This document shows, in pieces, positions 53,095 to 61,752 of a DNA stretch of 64,000 nt. The notes beneath the pieces are model-generated. The model was not told the DNA's origin, ran no database searches, and saw only the letters and a program-made list of their open reading frames with translations. Origin of the DNA: Chitinophaga niabensis (GTDB lineage: Bacteria > Bacteroidota > Bacteroidia > Chitinophagales > Chitinophagaceae). The position numbers were made by a program, and so were the translations under genes. Within the stretch, counting starts at the first letter, position 1. Every line of letters starts with the position of its first letter. The stretch lies in assembly GCF_900129465.1 (NCBI RefSeq), contig NZ_FSRA01000001.1:2420482-2484481 (forward strand). Reading direction: 5' to 3'.

Positions 53095-53856
53095 TCAGAA
53101 TAAGCGGCGGATCAACCGCAGGTTATGGGTTCTCAGCCCCGTATCAGCATTCACGATACCCTGGTGGTCAATAGGATCTATCCGCACCTTTCCGGAGGAA
53201 TGAATGATCTGCTGATCGTTCAGCATGATGCCCACATGCGTGATCTTACCCGCCTCGTTATCAAAAAAGGCCAGGTCCCCTCCTTTTGCTTCCTGGATCA
53301 GGGAAACAAGTTCTCCCTGTGTAGCCTGCTGGTAAGCATCCCGCAGGAGCGGTATGCCGAGGATTTTATACACAGATTGGGTAAATCCGGAACAGTCTAT
53401 CCCAAACACCGATTTACCACCCCATAAATAGCCCGTATTGAGGAAAGAATGTGCAATAGTATGCCAGCTCGTTTTAGGAGAACGGGGTTGTTTATAGACT
53501 TCTATGCCGGATTCCGGCACCACTTTAACATTGCCCCAAACGGGATTATCCAGCTTTAACATACAGCCATAAGGAATATACATCGGCTGATCATTCACAG
53601 ACAAACGGGCCGCCCACTGGTTAGCAATATGCGTAAAGGGGGCATTGAACTCTTCCAAAGTAATGGTTTCCAGGTGAGCAGCTGTTACCCAGCCCTCATA
53701 ACCATCATACTGCATCCTTACCTTGATCCAACCTTCGTTGGTAAGTGGCTCTGTTTCAACACATTCTCCAAACAATGCCTGCGAAACCATTTCGCTTCTG
53801 TGGGAAGGCTCAGCACGCAGGGGCATAATGGGCACAATCGTGATTGCAAATGGCAT
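53095..53856 (-). CDS. NlpC/P60 family peptidase with SH3 domain
   Basis: Cell-wall cysteine peptidase of the C40 family, cutting stem peptides of peptidoglycan (253 residues). N-terminal SH3b-like region (AEPSHRSEMVSQALFGECVE, WIKVRMQYDGYEGWV) and a second beta-rich segment; catalytic domain from about 130 with the Cys in FGIDCSGFTQSVYK, His in ITHVGIML and a third polar residue in IIHSSGKVRID. No classical signal peptide at the start chosen, so either it acts in the cytoplasm on recycled peptides, as YkfC-like dipeptidyl-peptidase VI enzymes do, or export is by another route. Confidence 0.92.
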   Translation of the reverse strand: MPFAITIVPIMPLRAEPSHRSEMVSQALFGECVETEPLTNEGWIKVRMQYDGYEGWVTAAHLETITLEEFNAPFTHIANQWAARLSVNDQPMYIPYGCMLKLDNPVWGNVKVVPESGIEVYKQPRSPKTSWHTIAHSFLNTGYLWGGKSVFGIDCSGFTQSVYKILGIPLLRDAYQQATQGELVSLIQEAKGGDLAFFDNEAGKITHVGIMLNDQQIIHSSGKVRIDPIDHQGIVNADTGLRTHNLRLIRRLF

Positions 53857-53928
53857 GTTAATTGTTTAAATAATATGAACTGTGAATGAACTTTTACTAC
53901 AAAACTGCGTAAATATAGTAATAAGCTT

Positions 53929-54483
53929 ATGCACCTCCTGTTAAATAACTTAACTGACAAAGAATTGCTGCTCCGGATCAAAAAATTCCAGGACCGGGAG
54001 GCAGCAGGTGTTCTATTGGACCGGTACAGCCACCTGCTGGTAGCAGTGAGCCTGCCCAGGCTTACCAGTGAAAAAACAGCAGAAATTGCACTGCCGGAAC
54101 TCACCAAACAGTTATACACCCGCGTTCAAACCGCCTTTGGTAAGTTAAACGAATCTGTTTACGCATTGGTTCAATCCTATTTCGGCAAAGGTACGAGCGT
54201 ACCCGTTTTTTATCCCAACCAGGCATTATACCGCCTTGAAACGCGTATAGAACATGCAGGGAACAACCCTATTGCCAAGGAAGCTTTAATGACGCACCTG
54301 GAAAAAGCCCTTACCAAACTAAATGCAGAGGATCTTCAATTGATCACGCAATTCTACCTGGAGCAACAATCATTCAGCGACATCGCTAAAAAGCAGAATA
54401 TTTCCAAAGATAAAGTTCGCCATACGTTGAAAGGAGTAAAGAAGAAACTAGCTACACATTTGATGGACCAGGCATATGAATAA
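53929..54483 (+). CDS. Degenerate ECF sigma-70-like protein
   Basis: 184 residues with the layout of an ECF sigma factor but poor region 2. The N-terminus LTDKELLLRIKKFQDREAAGVLLDRYSHLL is close to that of the bona fide sigma gene at 55613. The segment expected to bind core polymerase and the -10 element (TAEIALPELTKQLYTRVQ, NESVYALVQSYFGKGT) lacks the usual aromatic and acidic pattern, while the C-terminus keeps a helix-turn-helix (DLQLITQFYLEQQSFSDIAKKQNISKDKVRHTLKGVKKKL, in parts). The stop overlaps the next gene by 8 bases, so the two are translationally coupled. It may be a weak or repurposed sigma factor; function not established. Confidence 0.7.
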   Translation: MHLLLNNLTDKELLLRIKKFQDREAAGVLLDRYSHLLVAVSLPRLTSEKTAEIALPELTKQLYTRVQTAFGKLNESVYALVQSYFGKGTSVPVFYPNQALYRLETRIEHAGNNPIAKEALMTHLEKALTKLNAEDLQLITQFYLEQQSFSDIAKKQNISKDKVRHTLKGVKKKLATHLMDQAYE

Positions 54484-55543
54484 CGATTCTACAAGACCAG
54501 AAAGGATCTTCAAGATCTTCACCCCTGTGCGCTGTCTCAGCAGGGACCAGCTTCCCCGTTACCTTAACGGGAATATGACTGATTGGGAAAAACACCTGAT
54601 AGAACAACACCTGGTGGATTGCGATCTTTGCCACGATGCTATTGAGAGCCTGCAGCACACAAAAAACCAGGAGCCTTACGAACGTTTAAGCAAACAGTTA
54701 AGTCTTTACCTGCAAAGGGAATATGCGCCTGTTGAGCAGCAATCCCCGTTGAAAGCACGCCGTACGGTGCAGGGCAACAATACCAGGGAAAGCCTGCTGT
54801 CCTACTTCTGGGTGATCATGTTCCTCGCACTGGGCGGAGGAAGCATCTTCTTATTACAGCAGCATCTTAAGAACAGGCCTGTGCTGGCGGCCATTCCGGT
54901 TAAAACAACGGATGCCGTTATTCCACCACAGCAAAGTACGCCTGCTCCTTCCGTGGAGCTACTGGCGAATGAAACCAAAACGCCTGTTATCCAAACACAG
55001 TACAGCACCAGGCCAAAGGATAGCACTGCCACTGTTAAACTTAAACTGACAGCAAAGGATTCCGCGCTGTTAGCCGCCGCTGCAAAAAACGCTGCTAAAA
55101 AGCCAGCGGCCAAAGATACCATCAAAAAAGCACCTGTAACGGATACGAACACACGCACACAGCCTAAAGAACCTGAAGTAAAAGAACCGCCTAAGGAAGA
55201 AAAAACAGTAGCCGCCACACCACCGCCTGCACCTGCACCGAAAGAGAAAGAAAAAGAAAAGGATAAAGAGGAAGAGCCGGCCAGGCCTGTCACCACCGGC
55301 GACGAATCCCTGTTCCGCGCCGCGATGTTATACCAGCAGCAGGGCAATGTAAATGAAGCCATCGACCAATTCAGAAAACTCTCTACCAATTATAAGTTCT
55401 CCGAACGCGCCAAATATCAGCTGGCACTCTGCTACCGCACCAAAGGCCAGAACGGTAAAGCCCGCAGGCTCCTGCGGGAGATCGTTCGCATGGAAGGCCC
55501 TTTAAAAGCGCAGGCACAAACGGAATTGAATAACCTGAACTAA
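54476..55543 (+). CDS. Membrane-anchored zinc anti-sigma protein with periplasmic TPR tail
   Basis: 355 residues. N-terminal cytoplasmic zinc motif C20-x24-H45-x3-C49-x2-C52 (QHLVDCDLCHDAI), the ZAS arrangement known from RsrA-type anti-sigma factors. One membrane helix (about 109-127, SYFWVIMFLALGGGSIFLL) follows, then a long Lys/Pro/Ala/Glu-rich low-complexity stretch (about 140-275) predicted to be extracytoplasmic, and a C-terminal TPR-like region (FRAAMLYQQQGNVNEAIDQFRKL, YQLALCYRTKGQNGKARRLL). It is paired with the sigma-like gene before it and has the same zinc spacing as the gene at 56206. Target and signal are unknown. Confidence 0.82.
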   Translation: MNNDSTRPERIFKIFTPVRCLSRDQLPRYLNGNMTDWEKHLIEQHLVDCDLCHDAIESLQHTKNQEPYERLSKQLSLYLQREYAPVEQQSPLKARRTVQGNNTRESLLSYFWVIMFLALGGGSIFLLQQHLKNRPVLAAIPVKTTDAVIPPQQSTPAPSVELLANETKTPVIQTQYSTRPKDSTATVKLKLTAKDSALLAAAAKNAAKKPAAKDTIKKAPVTDTNTRTQPKEPEVKEPPKEEKTVAATPPPAPAPKEKEKEKDKEEEPARPVTTGDESLFRAAMLYQQQGNVNEAIDQFRKLSTNYKFSERAKYQLALCYRTKGQNGKARRLLREIVRMEGPLKAQAQTELNNLN

Positions 55544-55612
55544 GTTTATTTTCTTCTCTTTTATGGATTATCCTTTCTTCTGCATCTTGATGGAGAAATC
55601 TATCTTTACACT

Positions 55613-56182
55613 GTGAATCAACCCAGCGATCATCTTACAGACCAGGAACTCTTGCAGCGGTATAAGACCGATGGCAACAGTGATTGGATAGGCATTTTGT
55701 TTGACCGGTATGCCATCCTTTTACTGGGTTTATGTATGAAATATCTTAAGAACGAGGAAGATGCACGGGATAGCGTGCAACAGATCTTCCTGAAGGTTTT
55801 ATCCGATATCCATAAACATGATGTGATCTTTTTCAAAGCCTGGATCTACCAGGTGGCGCGCAATCATTGCCTGATGCAATTACGCCATCATAAAGACCTG
55901 GAGTTGAAGGAAGGCTATTTGCAGATGCCCGGCGCTGCAGAAGTGCCCGATGTGGCAGAACATGTACAGAAGGATATAATGCTGGAAAACATGGAGCATG
56001 CACTGGAGCTGCTGAATAAGGAACAAAGCACCTGCGTGCGGATGTTCTACCTGGAGAAGAAATCCTACCAGGAGATCACAGCGCAAACGGGATATAGCCT
56101 GCTACAGGTGAAAAGCTATATCCAGAACGGGAAAAGGAACCTGAAATTATTATTGGAAAAGTACAGTAAAAATAAACGCTAA
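55613..56182 (+). CDS. ECF RNA polymerase sigma factor
   Basis: 189-residue ECF sigma factor. Region 2: DRYAILLLGLCMKYLKNEEDARDSVQQIFLKVLSDIHKH (parts) and FFKAWIYQVARNHCLMQL; region 4: ALELLNKEQSTCVRMFYLEKKSYQEITAQTGYSLLQVKSYIQNGKRNLKL (parts), a helix-turn-helix. The start is GTG (55613). 69 bases after the ZAS-TPR gene and 23 bases before the ZAS gene at 56206, its likely anti-sigma. Confidence 0.92.
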   Translation: MNQPSDHLTDQELLQRYKTDGNSDWIGILFDRYAILLLGLCMKYLKNEEDARDSVQQIFLKVLSDIHKHDVIFFKAWIYQVARNHCLMQLRHHKDLELKEGYLQMPGAAEVPDVAEHVQKDIMLENMEHALELLNKEQSTCVRMFYLEKKSYQEITAQTGYSLLQVKSYIQNGKRNLKLLLEKYSKNKR

Positions 56183-56205
56183 CTTGCATTAGCGAAAGCA
56201 TTATT

Positions 56206-56556
56206 ATGAACGATCATTTCACAGACATATTCACCGAAACTGCCTGTCCTACCCAGGATCAGTTACTGGCTTATGTGGAAAACAAGCTGAGTGCTGCCGA
56301 AAGGCATGAAGTGGAACGCCATATAGCAGACTGTGAACTATGCAGTGAAGCAGTGGAAGGGTTGGCAACCATCTCTCATAAAGAGCAGATCCCGGGCTGG
56401 TTAAGGCAGGCCAAGTGGGACCTGTTACAGAAGTTACGCAAAAAAACACGTAAGAAAAGGAAAGAACACTATTATCTCTATATTGCCATCATCTCCCTGC
56501 TGATACTGTTCCTGGCCATAGCGGTGTTCTGGTTATATCATTTTACCAGCAGATAA
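56206..56556 (+). CDS. Small membrane zinc-finger anti-sigma factor
   Basis: 116 residues: zinc site C14-x24-H39-x3-C43-x2-C46 (ERHIADCELCSEAVEGL), a Lys/Arg-rich juxtamembrane stretch (RKKTRKKRKEH) and one C-terminal membrane helix (about 91-112, YIAIISLLILFLAIAVFWLY). Only about four residues lie beyond the helix, so there is no periplasmic sensor. The zinc spacing is identical to that of the gene at 54476. Paired with the sigma factor at 55613. Its stop is two bases from the convergent deaminase stop. Confidence 0.88.
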   Translation: MNDHFTDIFTETACPTQDQLLAYVENKLSAAERHEVERHIADCELCSEAVEGLATISHKEQIPGWLRQAKWDLLQKLRKKTRKKRKEHYYLYIAIISLLILFLAIAVFWLYHFTSR

Positions 56557-56558
56557 GA

Positions 56559-57044
56559 TCAGTATAATTTTTTATCCCCTTTCTGATCCCAGAGGCGGAA
56601 TACTTCCTGCGCCGCTTCATTGGGGAAAGGAATGAAAGGTATCTTCTTTTGCCGGTGCGGCACATTGATCTCGTTGTAAATAAAGGAATCATCAAAATTG
56701 ATCAGGGCAGCTTCTTCCTTGGTATTGGCATAGAACACTCTCTGCGGGCGCGCCCAGTAAATAGCACCCAGGCACATGGGGCAGGGTTCGCAGGAGGTAT
56801 AGATCTCACAGTCATTTAACTGAAAGGTCTGCAGTTTCGTACAGGCATCCCGGATAGCCACCACTTCAGCATGCGCAGTAGGATCGTTGTATTTCAATAC
56901 CTGGTTCCAGCCCTCTCCCACCACTTCTTCTCCACGCACAACAATAGCACCAAAAGGCCCGCCATCTCCGTGCTGCATGCCCCGTTTGGAAAGCTCAACG
57001 GCTATGGCCATAAACTTCTTTTCTCTTTCGCCGATTTGATACAT
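56559..57044 (-). CDS. Nucleoside/guanine deaminase family protein
   Basis: 161 residues of the cytidine/deoxycytidylate deaminase fold. Zinc motif DPTAHAEVVAIRDAC (His ligand and catalytic Glu) and TSCEPCPMCLGAIYWA (two Cys ligands). The overall pattern GPFGAIVVRG...ALINFDDSFIYNEI and the length fit bacterial guanine deaminase (GuaD) better than tRNA adenosine deaminase or cytosine deaminase. Substrate therefore probable rather than certain. Cytosolic. Confidence 0.88.
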   Translation of the reverse strand: MYQIGEREKKFMAIAVELSKRGMQHGDGGPFGAIVVRGEEVVGEGWNQVLKYNDPTAHAEVVAIRDACTKLQTFQLNDCEIYTSCEPCPMCLGAIYWARPQRVFYANTKEEAALINFDDSFIYNEINVPHRQKKIPFIPFPNEAAQEVFRLWDQKGDKKLY

Positions 57045-57451
57045 AGGGTTCAGTTTCCCTGCAAAGGTAAGGCTTTAGGCGCATCACCGTACAGGGGAAG
57101 GCGCAGAGCCAAACTCCACGCCCTTCCTGCAGGCCTTTTACCTCTCTTTATCATCCTAACACACACAACGTTTCACCGGCAGGCAAACTTTGCTTGTATC
57201 ACGCCGATCTGAACAGGTAATTATCGTGTAGCACTGACCGTTAATCAATGCAAAAAAGAAGCGTTAATTGAGCATAAAACTGCCTGCTGACAGCAGCATG
57301 TTGTAGTTAAGGTTTTCAATAAATACGGTACTCAGCATACCGGGCATCTCCCGGCTTTCCCTGCTGCAATATAAGGGCTGAATCAGATTATACAAAATAT
57401 TAATTTGTTGTATTTTGCAATCTATTGAGCGCTACCTGTTTGGGCATAAAA
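57045..57451. other. Gene-free region between the deaminase gene and clpB
   Basis: No ORF, tRNA or known RNA family is supported. Minor features: the small hairpin CTGCTG-A-CAGCAG (about 57284-57297), CCGGG / CCCGG (about 57338-57352), and ATACAA / TTGTAT (57390-57395 and 57408-57413) around an A/T-rich loop. The segment ends at the clpB terminator. Confidence 0.6.
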
Positions 57452-57478
57452 AAAACCGGGAGAAGAATCTCCCGGTTT
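57446..57478 (-). terminator. Intrinsic terminator of clpB
   Basis: On the minus strand AAACCGGGAGA pairs with TCTCCCGGTTT around a four-base loop and runs into eight T residues. It is about 40 bases past the clpB stop. Confidence 0.94.
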
Positions 57479-57519
57479 GTTACCTGTAACTGTATATCGT
57501 CGTATATAGAATAGACTTG

Positions 57520-60120
57520 TTAATTATTCCTGATCACCACTACTCCGTCAAACACATCTACCAGGACTGGTTTGCTCCGGTCAATGTCTCCACCCAGTAT
57601 CTTCTTACTCAGCAGGTTCACAATCTCCTTCTGGATCAGGCGTTTCAAAGGTCTTGCGCCGAATTGCGGATCATACCCCTGTTCTGCCAGGTATTCCAAA
57701 GCATAATCAGAGAATTCCAATATCATGCCATTTTTAGCTACCAGATCTTTTAGTTGTTGTAATTGTATGTTAATTATGCCTTTCACTTCTGAACGCATCA
57801 GCGGCTGGAACATGATCACTTCATCAACACGGTTCAGGAACTCAGGGCGGATAGTCTGTTTCAGCAGGTTCATCACTTCGTCTTTCGTTTTATCCACTAC
57901 ATCTTCCCTGTTGGCATCCGTGATCTTTTCGAAGTTCTCCTGTATGATATGGCTGCCCATATTGCTGGTCATAATGATGATGGTGTTCTTGAAATTCACC
58001 ACGCGTCCCTTGTTATCGGTAAGGCGTCCGTCATCCAGCACCTGCAGCAGGATATTGAATACATCAGGATGGGCTTTTTCAATTTCATCCAGCAGTACCA
58101 CAGAATATGGTTTTCTTCTCACCGCTTCTGTCAGCTGGCCACCTTCATCATATCCCACATAACCCGGAGGCGCTCCCACCAGTCTGCTCACGGCATGTTT
58201 CTCCTGGTACTCACTCATGTCTATCCGCGTCATCATGCTTTCATCATCAAACAGGTAGTCTGCCAATGCTTTGGCGAGCTCTGTTTTACCTACCCCGGTA
58301 GTACCCAGGAAGATGAAAGAACCGATGGGGCGTTTGGGATCATGCAAGCCGGCGCGGCTTCTGCGGATGGCATCCGCTACCGCTATGATGGCTTCATCCT
58401 GCCCTACTACCCTTTTATGCAGTTCATCTTCCAGGTGCAGTAATTTTTCTCTTTCACTTTGCAGCATACGCGTTACGGGGATGCCGGTTGCTTTGGCAAC
58501 ATTCTGCGCAATATCTTCCGCGTCTACTTCTTCTTTCAATAACCTTTTATGGTTGGTAGAAAGTGTGTTCAGTTCTGCGCTAAGGTCTTCCACCAGTTTT
58601 TCCTGTTCTTTGATCTTCCCGTAACGGATCTCAGCTACCCTTCCAAAATCACCATTCCGTTCTGCCTGTTCTGCTTCCAGCTTCAGGTTCTCGATACTGG
58701 CTTTCGCGTTCTGTACCTTATCTACCAGCTCTTTCTCCTGCTGCCATTTGGATTTGAAGGTGTTTCTTTCATCACTTAAGCGGGCAATCTCTGTTCCCAG
58801 TTCTTTCAGTTTATCTTCATCATTCTCCCGCTTGATCGCTTCTCTTTCAATTTCCAGCTGGCGGATCCTGCGTTCCAGTTCATCCAGTTCTTCCGGCATG
58901 GAGTTCATTTCAAGGCGTAATTTTGCAGCGCTCTCGTCTATGAGGTCAATAGCCTTGTCCGGCAGGAAACGGTCTGTAATATAGCGGTGTGAGAGTTCCA
59001 CTGCAGCAATGATCGCTTCGTCTTTGATCAGTACATGATGGTGGTTCTCGTATCTTTCTTTCAGACCCCTTAAGATGGAAATAGCATCTTCCACACTCGG
59101 CTCATCTATGAGCACTTTCTGGAAGCGGCGTTCCAGGGCCTTGTCTTTTTCAAAGTATTTCTGGTATTCATTCAGCGTAGTGGCACCGATCGCACGCAGC
59201 TCCCCCCTGGCCAATGCAGGTTTGAGGATGTTGGCCGCGTCCATTGCGCCTTCCATGGCGCCAGCGCCAATGAGGGTATGGATCTCGTCTATAAAGAGGA
59301 TGATACCGCCATTACTGTCTCCCACTTCTTTCACTACGGCTTTCAGGCGTTCTTCGAACTCACCACGGTATTTGGCACCGGCCATGAGCGCGCCCATATC
59401 CAGTGCATAGATGATCTTGTTATGCAGGTTATCCGGGATATCCCCGTTAATGATCCTGTGTGCAAGTCCTTCGGCAATGGCTGTTTTACCTACACCGGGC
59501 TCACCTACGAGGATGGGGTTGTTCTTGGAACGGCGGGATAAGATGTGCAGTGTTCTGCGGATCTCTTCATCACGCCCGATCACCGGGTCCAGTTTACCGG
59601 CACGTGCCAGTTCGTTGAGGTTCTTGGCGTATTTTTCCAGGCTGTTATATTGTGCATCGGCAGTTTGTGAATTAACGGTACCGCCCTTGCGTAATTCGCT
59701 GATGGCCGCTTTTAATCCTTTCTCTGTTAAACCTGCTGATTTCAGCAGCTTCGCGGTATCGTCACTTCCACCTAATAATCCTAAAAGGATGTGTTCCACA
59801 CTAACGAATTCATCTTTGAACTCCTTAATGCTGGAACCTGCGCGGAGAACGGCATTGTTAGCCTCTCTGCTCAATACCTGCCCGCCCTCTCCGTTTGTGA
59901 TCACAGCGTATTTCTGGATGGTCTCATTGAGTTTGGTATCCAGGAATGCCGTATTCACATCATTCTTCTTCAGCAGATATTCTATACTATTATCATCATC
60001 GGAAAGCAGGGCCTTCAGTATATGCCCCGTTTCGATCGCCGGGTTGCGGTGATCGAAGGCCAGCTGCTGTGCCTGCTGCAGTGTTTCCTGCGATTTAATA
60101 GTGAAGTTATTTAAGTTCAT
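57520..60120 (-). CDS. clpB: Disaggregase ClpB
   Basis: AAA+ chaperone (866 residues) that works with DnaK to rescue aggregated proteins. Domains in order: N-terminal Clp repeats (about 1-145), AAA-1 with Walker [18 protein letters not shown], the long coiled-coil M domain (about 400-525; [22 protein letters not shown], in parts), AAA-2 with Walker [20 protein letters not shown] and the ClpB signature [16 protein letters not shown], and the C-terminal oligomerisation domain. Cytosolic, full length. Monocistronic with its own terminator and a candidate promoter at 60167-60197. Confidence 0.98.
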   Translation of the reverse strand: MNLNNFTIKSQETLQQAQQLAFDHRNPAIETGHILKALLSDDDNSIEYLLKKNDVNTAFLDTKLNETIQKYAVITNGEGGQVLSREANNAVLRAGSSIKEFKDEFVSVEHILLGLLGGSDDTAKLLKSAGLTEKGLKAAISELRKGGTVNSQTADAQYNSLEKYAKNLNELARAGKLDPVIGRDEEIRRTLHILSRRSKNNPILVGEPGVGKTAIAEGLAHRIINGDIPDNLHNKIIYALDMGALMAGAKYRGEFEERLKAVVKEVGDSNGGIILFIDEIHTLIGAGAMEGAMDAANILKPALARGELRAIGATTLNEYQKYFEKDKALERRFQKVLIDEPSVEDAISILRGLKERYENHHHVLIKDEAIIAAVELSHRYITDRFLPDKAIDLIDESAAKLRLEMNSMPEELDELERRIRQLEIEREAIKRENDEDKLKELGTEIARLSDERNTFKSKWQQEKELVDKVQNAKASIENLKLEAEQAERNGDFGRVAEIRYGKIKEQEKLVEDLSAELNTLSTNHKRLLKEEVDAEDIAQNVAKATGIPVTRMLQSEREKLLHLEDELHKRVVGQDEAIIAVADAIRRSRAGLHDPKRPIGSFIFLGTTGVGKTELAKALADYLFDDESMMTRIDMSEYQEKHAVSRLVGAPPGYVGYDEGGQLTEAVRRKPYSVVLLDEIEKAHPDVFNILLQVLDDGRLTDNKGRVVNFKNTIIIMTSNMGSHIIQENFEKITDANREDVVDKTKDEVMNLLKQTIRPEFLNRVDEVIMFQPLMRSEVKGIINIQLQQLKDLVAKNGMILEFSDYALEYLAEQGYDPQFGARPLKRLIQKEIVNLLSKKILGGDIDRSKPVLVDVFDGVVVIRNN

Positions 60121-60166
60121 ATTGTATGCTTTTGTCTCCTTTTAACTTTTCGTTGTTTAGGGTTCG

Positions 60167-60197
60167 CAAATGTTAGTCCAATCCCGAAAATCAGCAA
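60167..60197 (-). promoter_or_regulatory. clpB: Candidate clpB promoter
   Basis: On the minus strand TTG (60195-60197), 19 bases, TAACATTTG (60167-60175). The -7 box has three rather than two bases between TA and TTTG. 47 bases upstream of clpB. Tentative; no heat-shock operator (CIRCE) was seen. Confidence 0.35.
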
Positions 60198-60374
60198 TTA
60201 TGACAGGAATAGCTGTTTTCACCTGCATTAATTTCAGTTAATATATGTTACGCCTGCTATTTTAACAGTTTCCCTGTTAATTTTCCGCGTCATTAAACTG
60301 TCTTACCCTTATACCTGTTATAGAACAGTATTCGAGACATGCACATCATTTTTTAACCACCAAAACCTTTCATT

Positions 60375-61640
60375 ATGGCATTCGACTTGCTCGACACCCT
60401 GAAGAATGTATTTAACAACGAATTCTCTAATAAAGCGGCCGCATCCCTTGGCGAAAGCGAATCCAATGTTCAGAAGGCCATCGGCGGCATTATCCCCACC
60501 GTATTAACGGGCCTGCTTAACAAAGCCGTTGCCCAGGGCGATGCAGGCGGTTTACTGGGCCTAGTTAAAGATGCCGCTTCCGGGGATTTCTCCCGGTTAG
60601 GCAGCCTGGCAGGGGCTATTCCGGCCGAATTACTGGCCAAAGGCTCCGAGATCCTCAAATCCCTCTTCGGCAATAAAGCCGCGGATATTACGGGCGCTAT
60701 TGCCTCTTATGCGGGCATTAAAACCACTTCTGCAGAAACCTTATTACAATCAGCCGCCCCCGCCTCGCTGGGCATCATTGGCCAGCAGGCTGCCAGCCAG
60801 AACCTTAGCGCTTCCGGCCTTATGAGCCTTTTAAATAGCCAGAAGGACAAGATCCTGGCTGCCGTACCCTCCGGCCTCGGCCTGGCCGGTATACTGGGCC
60901 TGGGAAGCCTGGGAGATATCGGCAAAAAACTGGGAGGCGTGGTGAGCAGCATCGGCGGCAATGCCGGAAGAGCCATTGCCGGTGAAGCAAGGGCTGTTGA
61001 AAGCGCCGTAAGCTACCGCTGGTTATGGATGCTGATCTTATTACTGGCTATTATACTGCTGCTCTGGTATTTCATGAAAGGATGTAATAACCAGCATACC
61101 ATGGCCCCTGCAGACTCCGTACAAACCAGCCACATGGAAGACTCCGCCATCTCTCATGTAACCCCGCCTGTTTCCCGCGAGTCCATTAAGGTAATGCTCC
61201 CGGACGGCGTAGAACTGGATGCCTACAAAGGCGGAATTGAAGATCAGCTGGTGAGTTTCCTGAAAGACCCTTCCACACAAGGCGGCAAGGATAAATGGTT
61301 CGATTTCGACAACCTGAACTTTAAAACAGGCAGCGCAGAATTAACAGAAGACAGTAAAGTACAGGTGCAAAACCTGGTTGCCATACTGAATGCATTCCCT
61401 AAACTGAAAATAAAGATCGGCGGTTATACAGATGCGAGAGGAGACAGCTCACTTAACCGGAAATTATCGCAGGAACGTGCAGATGCTGTGCATAGCGCTT
61501 TACAGGCACACCATGTGAAACCCGTTCAACTGCTGGGTGCGGAAGGATATGGTTCACAATTTGCCAAAGCCGCAGCGGATGCCCCTGATGAAGAAAGGGT
61601 AAAAGACAGGAGGATCTCTGTAGGCGTAAGGGAAAAATAA
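60375..61640 (+). CDS. DUF937-TM-OmpA fusion protein
   Basis: 421 residues. The N-terminal DUF937 (YidB-like) region about 1-200 is Gly/Ala/Leu-rich (LGESESNVQKAIGGIIPTVLTGLL, LVKDAASGDF). A membrane helix (about 219-236, WLWMLILLLAIILLLWYF) separates it from a short linker and a C-terminal OmpA-like peptidoglycan-binding domain (NFKTGSAELTEDSKVQVQNL, IGGYTDARGDSSLNRKLSQERA, KDRRISVGV). The topology puts DUF937 in the cytoplasm and OmpA in the periplasm, with no N-terminal signal. DUF937 has no assigned function. The DNA of the first 600 bases looks more GC-rich than its surroundings, as expected from the Gly/Ala content. Confidence 0.88.
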   Translation: MAFDLLDTLKNVFNNEFSNKAAASLGESESNVQKAIGGIIPTVLTGLLNKAVAQGDAGGLLGLVKDAASGDFSRLGSLAGAIPAELLAKGSEILKSLFGNKAADITGAIASYAGIKTTSAETLLQSAAPASLGIIGQQAASQNLSASGLMSLLNSQKDKILAAVPSGLGLAGILGLGSLGDIGKKLGGVVSSIGGNAGRAIAGEARAVESAVSYRWLWMLILLLAIILLLWYFMKGCNNQHTMAPADSVQTSHMEDSAISHVTPPVSRESIKVMLPDGVELDAYKGGIEDQLVSFLKDPSTQGGKDKWFDFDNLNFKTGSAELTEDSKVQVQNLVAILNAFPKLKIKIGGYTDARGDSSLNRKLSQERADAVHSALQAHHVKPVQLLGAEGYGSQFAKAAADAPDEERVKDRRISVGVREK

Positions 61641-61711
61641 AGGATTGTGGCACTATAAAAACTATAAAAGAGAAGACGGGGAAGAGCCTGTGTAAAGGTA
61701 TAACCTAAGGT

Positions 61712-61752
61712 AAAAAAGGGCCGTATCATGCTTTTGATACGGCCCTTTTTTT
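61712..61752. terminator. Bidirectional terminator
   Basis: AAAAAAGGGCCGTATCA and TGATACGGCCCTTTTTT form a long perfect stem around a short loop, with T runs on both strands. It separates the OmpA-fusion gene from the convergent DUF3857 gene, whose stop codon it touches. Confidence 0.94.

Noticed and set aside
54476..55543. A TonB-like protein because of the Lys/Pro/Glu-rich periplasmic stretch
   Set aside because: No C-terminal TonB domain; the end of the protein is TPR-like and the N-terminus has the zinc anti-sigma motif.
57045..57451. Possible small RNA or tRNA in the gap before clpB
   Set aside because: No cloverleaf, CCA end or known RNA motif; only short unconnected inverted repeats.
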